Positions 45,430 through 57,200 of a DNA stretch of 64,000 nucleotides are shown here, one piece after another. The translations under genes were made by a program, and so were the position numbers. The notes beneath the pieces are model-generated. The model was not told the DNA's origin. It saw only the letters and a list, made by a program, of their open reading frames with translations, and searched no databases. Each line of letters starts with the position of its first letter. Position 1 is the stretch's first letter. Source of the DNA: Cryptomeria japonica. Its lineage: Eukaryota > Streptophyta > Pinopsida > Cupressales > Cupressaceae. The stretch spans positions 23,838,432 through 23,902,431 of the forward strand of contig NC_081412.1 of the NCBI RefSeq assembly GCF_030272615.1. The letters are read 5' to 3'.

Positions 45430-46005
45430 GATTATTGTCCTACAAAAAACATAATTTAATAAAATTACAAAATATAAATAATTATACATTAACTTTATAA
45501 AACACAAGTGATAATTTAAAAATCGATTAAAGAATGTAAAATTAAATCTACAACTATTAAAATAAAATTACTAATTAATAAATAAAAATAAATATAAATT
45601 ATGTTAAATAAATTTTAAGTAAATATTAACAAGTCACACTAAATATTTAATAAACTAAATATAAAAAAATTGATATAAGAATGTAACTTAAATAATATTA
45701 TATGCTTATTTACTATTTAAAAATTAATTTTACAAAACATATAATCTAAAAACTATAATATTATAATTATATACTGTGTAAAATTTAAAAAAAAAAATCA
45801 AGTATAGAAGTATTGTTAAATAAAAAAAAATTAAATCTACAACTATTAAAATTTAAAAAAGTTATAAAGCTAAATATAAATTATGTTAAATAAATTTAAA
45901 TAAATGTTAATAAATCAAACTAAATATTTAATAAACTAAATATAAATTAATAAACTAAATCAAAATGTGAATCAATTAAAAATAAAAGAAGTAAAACTAA
46001 AAATT
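45430..46005. other. AT-rich hAT 5' region
   Basis: Very AT-rich, with recurring TAAATATAAATT phrases. It lies between the transposase start and the LINE target site and presumably belongs to the hAT 5' UTR or first intron. No gene is seen. Confidence 0.5.
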
Positions 46006-46026
46006 AATATATAAATAAAACTAAAA
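46006..46026. repeat. LINE target-site duplication, left copy
   Basis: The 21 bp are identical to 55797-55817. They delimit the LINE insertion and show that its 3' end is at 55796. Confidence 0.9.
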
Positions 46027-46043
46027 AAGTGAAACTTTGTAAG

Positions 46044-48231
46044 ATGGCGAAAATGCGAATAGCAGATGTATATGCGAAAAGCAGATTCATTTCTGCAAAA
46101 CCCTCGAAACATCCTCGAAAGCAGGGGAGGAAAAACGGTGATTGGCAAAGTGGAATAAATTTACATAAGGTCCATAAAAATGCTGTGGGCACCTCAAACA
46201 GATTTGCAGCTCTGAATGCCTCTCAATCATGCGCTACAGGAGCAAATTTGATTAATTTACAGCTTAATGATATATGCAAAAAGTTAGCTGGGGTTCCAAG
46301 GGGTCCCCCATCCGGCCAGAGGAATACAGGTGACTTGTCATCATCCTCAATTATGATAGCTAATCCGGTTTGGAGAAGGACACAACGAAACCCTAGGGCA
46401 CCATTAAAAAGACAGGAAAATCCTTTAACACAGAAGAGAGAGGAATTTCTTACCATCCCGAAGGCTTCTCTGGATAATTGTTACCCTAACATAGGCAGTG
46501 TTTCATATTCACCATACATCTGTGTGGAGAAATTCTCTCGAGCCCAAAACGATGCTGCATCAGGGGCAAACAGAATAAAATTAGGGTTAAGAAAACCCAC
46601 CACGACAAGCTCAAAGTCAGTGGTCCAAACTCAGTGCAAGGAAGGATATAACCCTAAACAAAGCTTAAACAACACTCAGAAGTCGTTGTGCAATAGAGTG
46701 GATAACATAGTGATAATAAGCAACGAACATACAAATGAATTGTGGGATCGCTACAATGAACTCGGGCTCTTTGGCAAATGGTTTGGATTTGGAGCGTCGA
46801 CCTCTGATGTCCTCCATTGGTTGAAGACCGCCACAAAAAACCAGATAAGTATTACTTGTTTGGAAGATGATTTTCTGTTTATTCAATGCAATTCATATGA
46901 ACTTAAAAATGATTTACTTAGGAATAATCACAGATTCTTTAAAGGTTATTGTTTCAAATTTTTTAATTGGAAACCTAATTTCTCGCCCAAAGATTTTGAA
47001 AAGCTTAGGGTGCCTAAATGGATTCGGCTCCCTAAAATGCCGGTAGAATTGATTCACAATCATACCCTAAAAAAGTTAGGGGATTTTTTAGGAGGATTTG
47101 AGGGTATGGAGGAGAATTACATGGTTTCCTCTGACATAAAAATATTAGCCAACATTGAGATAGACAAACAAAAATTAGAACCCATCAAAATTATTACAAA
47201 CCACTCGATATACCAGATCCAACTAGAGATCTTTACGGGTGATATCACAGCCAAGGAAGTTATCTTCACTGATCAAAATATTGAGAGAAAAAGTATTAAG
47301 ACAAAAAAAGATCATGTAGCTGATAAGGGTATAAACATAAAATTCAACCCAAAAGGAGGATTTGTGCTCCATAAACAAAACCCTAGGGCTAAGGAACTAG
47401 TAGACAATCAAAAAATGGCAGAATATGAAAAAGATAAAACAGAGATAGAAAACAGCGATAACATCTCTAAAGCAGGGGAACTAGTAGTTGAACAAAGAGA
47501 GAAAGATATAGAGAACAAAGAATGCTCTGAACAAGAAGCAATTCCATCGATAAACAATGATTCAAGGGAACAGAGCAAAGATAATGGAATAGAATACAGC
47601 TCCCTGATGAGTGGAGTAAATGTTGATAACCAGGAGGGAACAATAGGAGATATCAGAAATAAGGATGATAACATTGAGGAATCAGAAAACTATCCCACAC
47701 CACACACAATAGAGAAGGTAAGATGCTCTGAAAAAAAGAAAAAGAACAAGAACAAAAAAAGGAAAAAAAAAAGAAGGAAAAGGTAAAAAGAAAAAGAACT
47801 CCAGTAATAACAACAATGAAAAGGACATAGAAAGGGAAGAAAGGATTGAAAGAGAAAACAAAAGCATCCTTGAGTATGTTGGCAATGAAGTTACAAATGA
47901 CCTCATTGAGCTATTCATAAATAAAATAGTAGATGAGGAAGAACTAGCATTACAAAAAGTATTGTTAGCCAAAAAATTATTCAAACTTAATGTAACCAAG
48001 GAAGAGTTACAGGACCGTAAATATGATGAAGTAATGGAAAAGATGGACAACCTGGGGATAGCTAAAACCATTGAAACCTGCTCACCCCCGGATTATGCTA
48101 CTGAACTAAAAAAGAGAGGGAGAAAATCAATTGCGGAATTACTAATCGAAGCAGGATGTGTTGCTGGCCAGATTAAAATCACAAACCTTTTTGAGGTAGG
48201 GAAGGGGAAGGACCTTCCCATGGAGATATGA
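46044..48231 (+). pseudogene. LINE ORF1 (gag-like, DUF4283) with one frameshift
   Basis: RNA-binding, nucleocapsid-like protein of plant L1 elements. ATG at 46044. The frame is open to 47786 and resumes in the next frame to TGA 48229-48231, with the break in a purine/A-rich stretch at 47750-47790. The N-terminus is basic. A DUF4283-like region covers residues ~230-400 (LWDRYNELGLFGKWFGFG, then CFKFFNWKPNFSP, then KWIRLPKMPVELIH). A charged linker and a lysine-rich segment follow, then a C-terminal part (KSILEYVGNEVTNDLIELF). No zinc knuckle is seen. The stop overlaps the ORF2 start (ATGA), which suggests coupled translation. The frameshift may be a mutation or a slippery site. Confidence 0.82.
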
Positions 48232-48998
48232 AACTCCTTACTTGGAATGTTAGGGGCCTGAATGCCCCTAACAACCAACGTATCTTCAAATGTTGCATAG
48301 CTAAATTCAATCCAGAAATATTCTTAATACAGGAAACTAAATTAAGTAACAATGAGATGACAAACCTCAACAAAAAATTAGGTATCAGAGAAATAGAAGG
48401 TCAAACTGCTTGTGGAGCCTCAGGTGGTTTGGCCATTATATGGGATCCTAGGCTAATATCCTTTAAGCTAAGTAGCAAGAGCCCAAACTGGATGTGTGGC
48501 TGGGCTATAAGCATTAAAAGCAACTTAAAATTTATTATAATAAATGTATATGGACCTATCCAAACACAAGCAAAAAGACAAGTGTGGAATGAAATTGAGG
48601 ACTTCCTTTCAATTGACATGGATCAAACATACATAATAGGTGGGGATTTCAATGCCATCTTAGATCCCAAGGAAAAATGGGGGGGTAATAAAAAAATTTC
48701 CCAAACAATTCAAGATTTCAAAGAATGGACACATAAGTGTAACTTGATGGAATTCAAGACAAAAAATGAAGCCTTTACTTGGAATAATAGAAGACAAAGA
48801 TTCTGCAACATTGCAGAAAAACTAGACAGATTCTTCCTATGTGGGAATCTCACACAATCTTATGAGTCCTCAGTTCTCCCGTTCTCAGGATCAGACCATT
48901 TCCCGGTCCAATTGACCATATTAGAGGAACTAAAGCCAACCAAAACTCCTTATCGCATTGAAATAATGTGGCTAAGGGATGAAAACTTAAACAACTAA
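48228..48998 (+). pseudogene. LINE ORF2, endonuclease part
   Basis: Apurinic-like (EEP) endonuclease that nicks target DNA to prime reverse transcription. Motifs in order: LLTWNVRGLN at the N-terminus, the catalytic E in LIQETK, NVYGP, GGDFNAI, LDRFF, and SDHFPV at the end. All expected catalytic residues (N, E, D, N, D, H) are visible. Start ATG 48228 overlaps the ORF1 stop. The frame ends at 48998 through an indel, and the coding continues in other frames (a second shift near 49130) into the RT part. Confidence 0.9.
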
Positions 48999-49005
48999 TA
49001 GAAAA

Positions 49006-51795
49006 ATGGTGGAAAGAAACAAAAGTTATAGGCTCCAAAACTTTCAAAGTAGTTACCAAATTAAAAAAGATAAAGCAACAATTAACAATATGGAACAAAA
49101 TGCACTTTGGAAACATCTTCACAAAAAAAAAGAAATTGAGATAGAAATGGAAAAAACTAATGAAGAGGTAATTAAGCATGGGATGGATAACACGCTTTAC
49201 CAAAAGGAAAAAACCAACTTGGCCCAATACGAGGAAATCCTTGCAAGAGAAGAAATATTTTGGAAACAAAAATCCAAGGAACACTGGTTGGAAGCTGGGG
49301 ATAGAAATACAAGCTTCTTCCACAACAGCACAAAACAACGGAGAGCTATAAATAGAATCAATAGAATAAAATTAAATTCAGGAGACTTCAGTGAGGACCC
49401 TGATAGTATAGCAAGGGAAGCAGTATGGTATTTTGAAAATATCCTCAATAATAAAGAGGGATCTAGGTGGACAAAAGAGAGTGAATTCTTAAAATGCATT
49501 CCCAAATTAATCTCTAAGGAACACAACCTGATGCTTAATAAAAAACTATCAAGGGAAGAAGTAGAAACAATTTTATTCCAAATGGGACCGGATAAGGCTC
49601 CTGGCCCTGATGGTTTCCCCGCACACTTTTTTCAAAAATGCTGGAACTTCATGGGGGATGGAATTACAGAAGCACTGGAGGGGATGAGAAACTCAGGAAA
49701 GATTCTAAGAGAACTAAATAACACCTTCATAGATTTGATTCCAAAAAAGGAAATAGTGGACTGTTTGGAGGATTTCCGACCAATAGCATTATGCAATACC
49801 CTTTATAAATTACTCACAAAAACAATTGCAAATAGACTTTACAAACTCCTCCCCATAATCATTCGTGAGGAACAGACTGGCTTTGTGCCAGGCAGATCTA
49901 TTTATGATGGCATAATCATTGCTCAAGAAGCAATCCACTCAGTAAAAAAAAAAAAGGAACCGAGCATGATGATAAAATTAGATATTAAAAAGGCATATGA
50001 CAAAGTAGATTGGCACTTTCTATGTAAATGTCTTGAATCATTTGGGTTTAATAAGCAATGGATCAATTTGATATATGAATGCATAGCAACACCTAGAGTA
50101 TCAATCTTAGTCAATGGGGCCTCAGAAGGTTTTTTTGAAATTTCAAGAGGACTCAGACAGGGGGACCCCCTTTCCCCCTTTCTTTTTATCATCATGGCAG
50201 AATCATTGGGAAGGATGATTAATATGGAAAGAGAAACACAACAGTTGAAGGGTATAAAAATTACATCAGACATGAAACCAATTACCCATCAACAATTTGT
50301 TGATGACACCATGCTGTTTGGACAGAGCAATACAATAGAAGCAAAAACACTTAAAAAAATCTTAAACAACTACACTATGATTTCTGGACAGGAAATCAAC
50401 ACTTCGAAATCCAACATTATCTTTTTCAACACAGATAAAGAACTCCAAAGGAAAATCATAAACATTCTTAAATACAATATAGGGGAATTACCATGTAAAT
50501 ACCTAGGACTTCCCCTAGACAAAGGGAATAGATCATCCAAATTATGGGATCAGGTGGTCTCCAAAATTACAAACAGGATCTCCTCTTGGAAAGGGAAATG
50601 GTTATCCTCTGCTGGAAAGGCCACCATGATTAAGTCGCTTCTCTCAGCGATGCCAATATACCAACTTTCATGCATGGATCTACCCTCAACCAAAAGAAAG
50701 GAAATTACAAAACATATAAGGACATTCTTCTGGCAAGGTTCTGAAGATAAATTCAGACTCCCATTGGTTGCATGGGAAAAGATATGCATGCCTAAAGACC
50801 TTGGGGGTTTAGGTATCAAAGATCTAAAAATTCAAAGCAGGGCTCTTGGAGCAAAGCTAGTATGGAGAATGTATAATAACCCTAACCTCAAATGGGCAAG
50901 GATCCTCTATAAAAAATACCTTCATAACTCGGATCCCACAAGCATCTTTAGGATAGCCCATCCACATAAAGGATCTAGATTTTGGAACTTTATGATTGGT
51001 TGTAGAGATATCATAACGGACAAGCTAACATGGAATTTAGGAAATGGGGAGGATGCCTTATTATGGAGAGATTCCTGGGGGGCTCAAACAACCATCAATA
51101 GACTTCATAACTTTAACAAAATTATACCCATCCTTGAAGAGCAATGGGGAGATAAAGTGAGAGACTATGTGGAAGAATACAGCATTGAAGGCCTCAAACA
51201 ATGGAGATGGAAATCACTGAATAATTTTGATCTATCGGACCAGAAGAGATCCCTCTTAGCACAGATCCTAGCCTCAAGAAACCCTACATTAAATTTTGAA
51301 AAAGATAAACTGGTGTGGGTAGGATCCAAGAAGGGGAAGTATGAAACTAAGGAGGGATATAAACACATGTTAATAAAAAAGAATAACCCAAGCACTAACC
51401 TGCCCCTAACGCTCTATTGGGATAAAAGGTGCCTACCAAAGGCAGGCTTGTTTGCATGGTTAGCAATACAAAACCGGATCCTCACCAATGAAACCTTCAG
51501 GAAACTAGGATTTGAGGGCCCCAGCAGGTGCCCATTATGTGAAAAGGAGGAAGAAAATACTAATCATATACTGTTAACCTGTGAATATGCACACAATTGC
51601 TGGGGTTGGTTGAAAAAACAACTGAATTGGTATACCCCTATTCCTAGTACTCTCTCTGACTTATTCCATGCATGGCCCATTCGAAACATAGGATGTATGT
51701 ACGAAAATCTATGGGTCATAGCCCCCTCCCTTGTGATCTGGGAAATCTGGAAGGAGAGAAACAGGAGGATTTTCAAAGATAGTAAAATGCATTAG
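49006..51795 (+). pseudogene. LINE ORF2, reverse transcriptase and zinc-finger part
   Basis: 929-codon open stretch. RT motifs: LIPKKE, DFRPIALCN, KTIANRL, EEQTGFVPGRSI, the catalytic D in KLDIKKAYDKVDW, LRQGDPLSPFLF, and FVDD near 50296-50307 (FADD or FVDD in the family). The C-terminal zf-RVT segment is visible: LYWDKRCLPKAGLFAWLA, then CPLCEKEEENTNHILLTC. The frame ends at TAG 51793. The domain itself looks catalytically intact, but the stop and the linker shifts separate it from the endonuclease and RNase H. Confidence 0.92.
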
Positions 51796-52429
51796 GCCCA
51801 ACTAACCAATAAAATCGAAGCTACCATAGTAGAAATGGTCAATAACTAGATCTCTAATAGTCAGAGGGATGTCAATATGTCCTATTGGGATGAAAAGATG
51901 AGACTAAGGTGGAAGGGTCTAAAGATTCCACCTTTCATAGGGAAAGGTCCACCACCCAACAACACAAAACGTGCAAAATGTAAGTGGCTACCCCCTAAAG
52001 CTGGATGGGTTAAGCTTAACTTTGATGGGGCATCTAGGGGCAACTCGGGAGATGCTGGACTTGGTTGTTCTTCACAATTCAAAAGGAGAAGAATTGGCTC
52101 ACATGGCCATTCTCATGGGCAAAAGCACAAATAATGAAGCAGAGCTGAGAGCATTAGCTAAAGGTATAAATCTATGCAAAATACTGAATGTAAAGAGGAT
52201 TAACATTGAAGGAGACTCATCAATAATCATTAATGCACTTAGAAAAGGGGCAATGCCTGATTGGAAGCTAAATGCCTCCCTAACTAAGATACTGTCGGAC
52301 ATCAAAACATTTGACAGGGTCATCTTTAACCACATCTACAGAGAGGGCAACAAAGGGGCCGACTACCTAGCTAACATGGGGGCAGATGGCAAAACAGTGA
52401 TCCATGTGGCCCCTGGCATCTATCCTTAA
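51796..52429 (+). pseudogene. LINE ORF2, RNase H part
   Basis: Plant LINE RNase H: WVKLNFDGASRGNSGDAG near 52003-52056, then a 1-base shift into VLHNSKGEELAHMAI, with E in NNEAELRALAKG, D in IEGDSSIIINAL, and D in GADYLANMG. It ends at TAA 52427. A TAG at 51849 and the internal shift break continuity with the RT. All four acidic active-site positions are present. Confidence 0.88.
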
Positions 52430-52896
52430 CAAGATTTTACAACGACACACAACCTATAAAAATAACAGCATTTATATAGATTTATCCACAAATTGGCTAA
52501 ATACATTATCCCATTATATACATAGAGAATGCCTGAGTCTAATATTAGGGGTAGGTGATAAGGATTATATATCTAATGCAACCTTTTACACTTGCTGCTT
52601 AGAACACTCTATATATATAAACCCATTTATAATCACTCATATAAATACGTATATATATACATAATATTTTGTATATATATATGCATATATATACTGATTA
52701 GATGAGTTTATTGACTTACCACTGGCATTAAACTTTGTTATAAAATATGCAATACACCATACTTGCATATTAAATTTAATTTATTGTCTATTATATATAT
52801 ATAAATATACATTATATATATGATACATATATATATATATATATTTATATATATTTATTGTCTATTATATATATATGAATATATATTATATATTGG

Positions 52897-52935
<39 letters not shown>

Positions 52936-53260
52936 CATATTATATATTGGATACATATATATTCATATATATATATATACAATCTATATATATATATCAT
53001 ATATATATTATATATATTCATATATATATATATAGATTGTATATATATATATTTTATATAAATATATATATGTTATCTCATATATTTATATATATTTTAT
53101 ACTCACTCTGTTTATTATTTATACATCACTTATCACATGTTAAAATATTTATTCTTTATATTTAATGCCTTGGTTTAGGATAATCATTAGCTCCTTATGA
53201 TGGGTATACTCAAATTCAAATATTTACAATCTTATGGAAAATCAAGACTCTTAATCAAAG
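52430..53260. repeat. LINE 3' region with (TA)n microsatellite
   Basis: AT-rich sequence. 52640-53100 is an interrupted TATA/ATAC/ATAT microsatellite with repeated ATTATATATTGGATACATAT-like phrases. The open frames here are low-complexity Y/I-rich artefacts. No gene is seen. Confidence 0.8.
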
Positions 53261-53485
53261 TGCCCGGTCATCATTATACATTTGATCTCAGAGAGATCCG
53301 GGCCATTATGGCAGGTTAAAGTCCCAATGAACAGGGCATTAGCTGGCTGTCTTAGTTGGAAACTCGAAAGATCATTAGCCAAAATATGATTGTGGCTTGT
53401 AATTAAAGAAAAGGAAACTCAAAATGATATCCTCACAGGTGGATCTTCATCTGAAGATTTGGCAATTATACCAAATTAATTAGAG

Positions 53486-54249
53486 ATGTCTGAAGGGGAT
53501 GAAAGTACGCAAGATTTAAGAGAGGATGTGACACTTCAGTCATTAACATAATTACCTAGCGCGATTATTAAGCCAAGCCTTCATGGTAAAATTAATAAGC
53601 TTCAAAAACAATTTAGGCCTGTCTAGTTCTGTGTCATTGATACCTCCTGGATCTAAGTTAAACTAGAGATGGATACCCCTATTAAACTGAGCAGCTCAAA
53701 GAGGCAAATGGCCTTTGATGGGGTCATCACCAGGGATTGCCTCAAACGCATTATTCGCTTTCCTCATTCCTTCGTACTAGATGCTGTAGAGAACATCCTC
53801 GGCCCAGTCTATCTCACAAACATTGACCGAACTAGGGCAAACTCTGATGTGGCGGCCATGTGCTTGGCTATTGCGGTGTTCTCCACCAAGAACAGAGAAG
53901 ACACAGGCGCTCTATGCAAGGAGGTCTTCATGGCCTTGATCTTGGGCAATATGGAGAGGGTTCTTGTCAATATTGACAATGATTGGACGATACCGAGGCC
54001 AACAGATTATGATGTTTTTTTATAAGAAACAACAGGCCGATGCCTAGATTTCCCATTATCACTATGGATGAGGAAGCATTTACTAGGGAAAGGACTGTTG
54101 AAGTGAATAGGAATGTTAATTTCATGTTTCACTTATTTCATGTGAGGAACCTGCCAAAGACTACTTGGTTCGAGGACTTCTTAAAGGAAGAGGGCTTCGA
54201 ACTGGATGTGGGGGAAGGGGTGACCCCTTCCCCTTCAAGCTCAAAATAA
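53486..54249 (+). pseudogene. Unidentified decayed reading frame inside the LINE 3' region
   Basis: About 250 codons in one frame from ATG 53486 (MSEGDESTQDLREDV), with stops at 53549, 53621 and 53654. The longest open piece is 53669-54025 (FDGVITRDCLKRIIRF; NSDVAAMCLAIAVFSTKN; NMERVLVNIDNDWTIP). A 1-base shift in a T-run near 54016 leads to 54040-54249 (FMFHLFHVRNLPKTTWFEDF), ending in a PSPSSSK tail. Codon-like composition and continuity across several lesions indicate a once real protein, intronless. I do not recognise the family. A third LINE ORF, a captured host gene or an integrated viral gene are all possible. None is supported by a motif I can name. Confidence 0.6.
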
Positions 54250-55560
54250 GGTGGCTACGGTTCCTCGACAAAAGATGTGACAATTTTGTTCCTTCCTTGT
54301 CACTTTATATTCTGCTTAGCTTGGTACTCTAGCTTATTACTATATTAAGAAGAACAATGTTAGCTTATGATCAATACAAACTTCGAAAGAGATATTAATC
54401 TCGCCATATTTTAAGGATAAACATAGCTGGTTTACATGCAATTAAATAGTATGAATTAACTGTTAATTTTATGGTTTTACTCATATCTACTTCATGAGAG
54501 TAGCTCGGACCTTTCATTTCAGTTACTATTGTTGCTCCTGTTCATATATTCCTACATATATTGAGGATTGGCTGATATATTCTTACACTGTTTTTTATAT
54601 TCATATATATGAATATATACTCATATATATGAATATAAGCATTAGTATATACTCATATATAGGTATATACTCATATAGGTGGATACATAATTAGGGAGGG
54701 ATTTGTTAATAAAGTCTACAATGAAGGCCTTTGACATCTATATGTGTAGACTTATATGAACTAAGAGCATCAATTGCAACTTCTATTAGTCCTGCAAGTT
54801 GTTAAATTATACTTGTATGTCACTTTTTGTTGTGCTATCTATATATGAAAAATTATCTAACATACTACAGACTACGGGTAATAAGTGGCATGCATGCAGA
54901 ATATTCTGGGTGAGAATTAAAGATAAATACTGCCATGACACTCATCCATTTCTATTGCCCTCTTAGTATAAATTTTACGAGGCTGTGTGAGTTAGCTTGA
55001 CACGGATACAGGCATGACAGAATCCCCTTTATTCCCTTTTGTTATTGTATCCTGGATATCATCCATTATCAGGGATAGCATCCTGATACAAAAACAAAAG
55101 GAAGTAAATAGGTGATTCATAACTATGGATGTGCATTGTTCAAAAAGGGAATTACTATGAACTCTGTTTATGATTATATCATATCTACTACTTTTCACTT
55201 GTAAATAAATGAGGTTAAGGATTTTAGACACACTAAAGTAGGAAATCGAAACACTCTGTTTATATTTCTCTGTTTAAATCTTGGAATGGCAGTTCCAATC
55301 GGATAAATGGTTGAGGAATAATCCTAGACCGGAATATAAAATATAGTATTTGAAATAGGAAAATTAAATTTTACTAACAATCTTGGCAAGTGGTATGAAA
55401 ACTAATCATGCAAGTGGAGCAAGGCCATCTTAAACAAAAGAAAGGGAGATAGCTGTGCTGAAAAGGCCTATAAACAACATTTAATCAAAGCTCAAACTCA
55501 AGACAGGGCACAAGGAGAACAGTGACAATTGTAATATATTAAAAGGGGCTTGTAAGGGAA
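54250..55560. other. LINE 3' region, non-coding
   Basis: AT-rich with a second TATA-type microsatellite (54590-54690, phrases TATATGAATATATACTCATA). No coding frame is recognised. Confidence 0.5.
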
Positions 55561-55796
55561 AGAAAATATCTTCCCACCCTGATCACCCTTAGCCCGGGGT
55601 GCTATTGTAATTTTCAAGAATCTTGTTCTTATATGTTATAGTTGTAGAATTTTTCTGGACTCTGGTCCCGGGCAAGGCCGGAGGTTTTCTCGCCTCCACT
55701 CTTTCCTACCGGCGCCCGCACGAGTGGAGTGATGTAAATTTTATTAATGATTAATAAAATTTCGGCTTCGGCCTTTTACCGATAAAAAATAAATAA
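55561..55796 (+). other. LINE 3' end
   Basis: It contains GCCCGGGGTGCTATTGT, a C/G-rich stretch (GGTCCCGGGCAAGGCCGGAG), then TTCGGCTTCGGCCTTTTACC and an A-rich tail. This is the recognisable 3' end of plant L1 elements, with a small CGGC/GCCG hairpin that may be the RT recognition site. Confidence 0.8.
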
Positions 55797-55817
55797 AATA
55801 TATAAATAAAACTAAAA
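55797..55817. repeat. LINE target-site duplication, right copy
   Basis: Identical to 46006-46026 over 21 bp. Confidence 0.9.
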
Positions 55818-56469
55818 CTAAATTAAAAAAAATAAAATGCATTATGCAAGTCGATACATTAAAATATAAAATATAAATTTATAAAACTTAAACCAAAACT
55901 TCAAAACATCATAAATTTAAAACTTAGGCATAAATATTTCCCTACATGCGAGTTGGGTGTTGCCGCGTGAGTTGAAGTTGCGGCGCGAGTTGAAGCTGAT
56001 GTCGTGTGAGTTGAAGCTGCTGTCGCGCGAGTTGGAGCTGTCGTGCAAAGAAGTGAGTGAAGCTACAGAGAAACCCCTATCACCACAAGTGTCCCTGTGT
56101 ATTACACCAAAACCTGGAAAAAGAAATTTACAAGCCAAAGCCACGGAAATGAGAAAATTCAAACTAATCGTGTAAATTGGGTGAATTACAGTGCTGCCCA
56201 ACCATGTATTTATACTTATAGGGAAAATATCTATAATTTGTGCATTGCATCGGCTGTTTACTGTAGTTTTTTTAGAATGCCTATCCAAACGAATCTGAAA
56301 CGCTTGGAAAACGGGCAAGTTTTTTGTGACACGGCAAAAAAAAATAGCAAGTTTTAAAAATGCGTTGTCACATTTTGAGTACGTATGGCAGCCGTATCGT
56401 ATCCGTATTCGTATCAAATACGCTGGAATGGGTATTTGGGGGGAGGAGGTGCCGTTTCCGGTAACTCTG
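55818..56469 (-). other. hAT 5' terminal region with tandem motif
   Basis: The outer end of the hAT element. 55950-56040 contains about five degenerate copies of a GCGCGAGTTGAAGCTG unit (reading in R-E-L-K-L on the plus strand). 56330-56469 contains the subterminal GCCGTATCGTATCCGTATTC repeats and the terminal inverted repeat. Promoter and 5' UTR of the transposase are expected here. No certain exon was found. Confidence 0.6.
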
Positions 56470-56544
56470 GTCTGAAACTAGAATAGCAGGTTGTCGGTCA
56501 ATTGTTTGTTAATATACCCTACATTTTTAGTCATATAACAACAG

Positions 56545-56660
56545 GGGATATTACAAAACAATATTGTCGCCTTCCATCATTTTTAACCAGAATGATTTTT
56601 GTTTTTGTCCCATCTTTGTCCTTGATGCTTGTGATCCAAACAAAGCATTTAGGTCATCTT
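56545..56660 (-). pseudogene. Copia gag fragment, second part (split by LTR D)
   Basis: Minus-strand translation reads DDLNALFGSQAS, then KSFWLKMMEGDNI, matching the KLNALF..FKLKMEEG part of copia gag. It continues directly from the fragment at 58838-59170 once LTR D is removed. Confidence 0.7.
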
Positions 56661-57153
56661 TGTAATGTCCCCTTCTCCGTAGTGATTAGTTTTGTTGGTC
56701 ATTAGCCTAGTTCGGAGGCCCGTAGGCTAGTCGGGAGCATAAATTAGGGTTTCCTATTTTCTAGGAGGATTCTTTGGTGTTTTCAGGGGGTATATGTGGG
56801 AGTTTGACAATTTGGATTTTGGATTCCTTCTGGGTTTTCAAAGAGCTTCACGATGGTTCGACATGCATCTACATCGGGTGACTTTTTCCAGACTTACTAT
56901 TTTTAGTAAGTGCAACGACTGCTCAGAATGTGGTTAAAATCACTTTGGAAACACGTACTATTTTTAGAAGTATGCTATTTTTAGTGAGTACTATTTTTAG
57001 CAGTTCAATTCAGAGCCCCAACTTAGTTCAGTTTTGGTGATTTCCAGCACTTCAGTCTCCAGCTCAATTTTGCAGTAATTGGTATTTGAGAAGGTATTTT
57101 TAATATATTAATACCTTAGGCATGAGGTATTAATATTTGATTATTTTATGGAT

Positions 57154-57200
<47 letters not shown>

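Larger units (their letters stand above)
46027..55796 (+). mobile_element. L1-type LINE, near full length (9.77 kb)
   Basis: Bounded by a perfect 21-bp target duplication (46006-46026 and 55797-55817). Contents in order: ORF1, ORF2 (endonuclease, reverse transcriptase, zinc finger, RNase H), an unusually long 3.4-kb region after ORF2, and a 3' end reading CGGCTTCGGCCTTTTACCGA followed by an A-rich tail, typical of plant L1 elements. It begins only about 17 bp before the ORF1 ATG, so the 5' UTR may be truncated. The 3' region holds AT microsatellites and an unidentified decayed reading frame. Confidence 0.9.
42754..56469 (-). mobile_element. hAT DNA transposon (13.7 kb, contains a LINE)
   Basis: The 8-bp target duplication GTCTGAAA is exact at 42746-42753 and 56470-56477. 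The right end reads CAGAGTTACCGGAAACGG inward. The left end reads CAAGATTGCACGGAAACGG: degenerate outer bases, identical CGGAAACGG. Both subterminal regions carry repeated CGGATACGG/CGATACGGC motifs in inverted orientation, typical hAT transposase-binding clusters. The transposase gene lies on the minus strand at 43020-45429. Without the nested LINE (46027-55796 plus one duplicate) the element would be about 3.9 kb, a normal hAT size. Confidence 0.88.

Noticed and set aside
47408-48071. Minus-strand serine/leucine/phenylalanine-rich frames
   Set aside because: They are the complement of the K/E-rich part of LINE ORF1.
52820-53165. Open frames rich in Y and I within the TA microsatellite
   Set aside because: They are translations of a simple TATA/ATAC repeat in overlapping frames, without domain or start context.
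53486-54249. Calling the unidentified frame an endogenous virus gene
   Set aside because: Composition and intronless state are compatible, but no motif that I can name supports a viral family.
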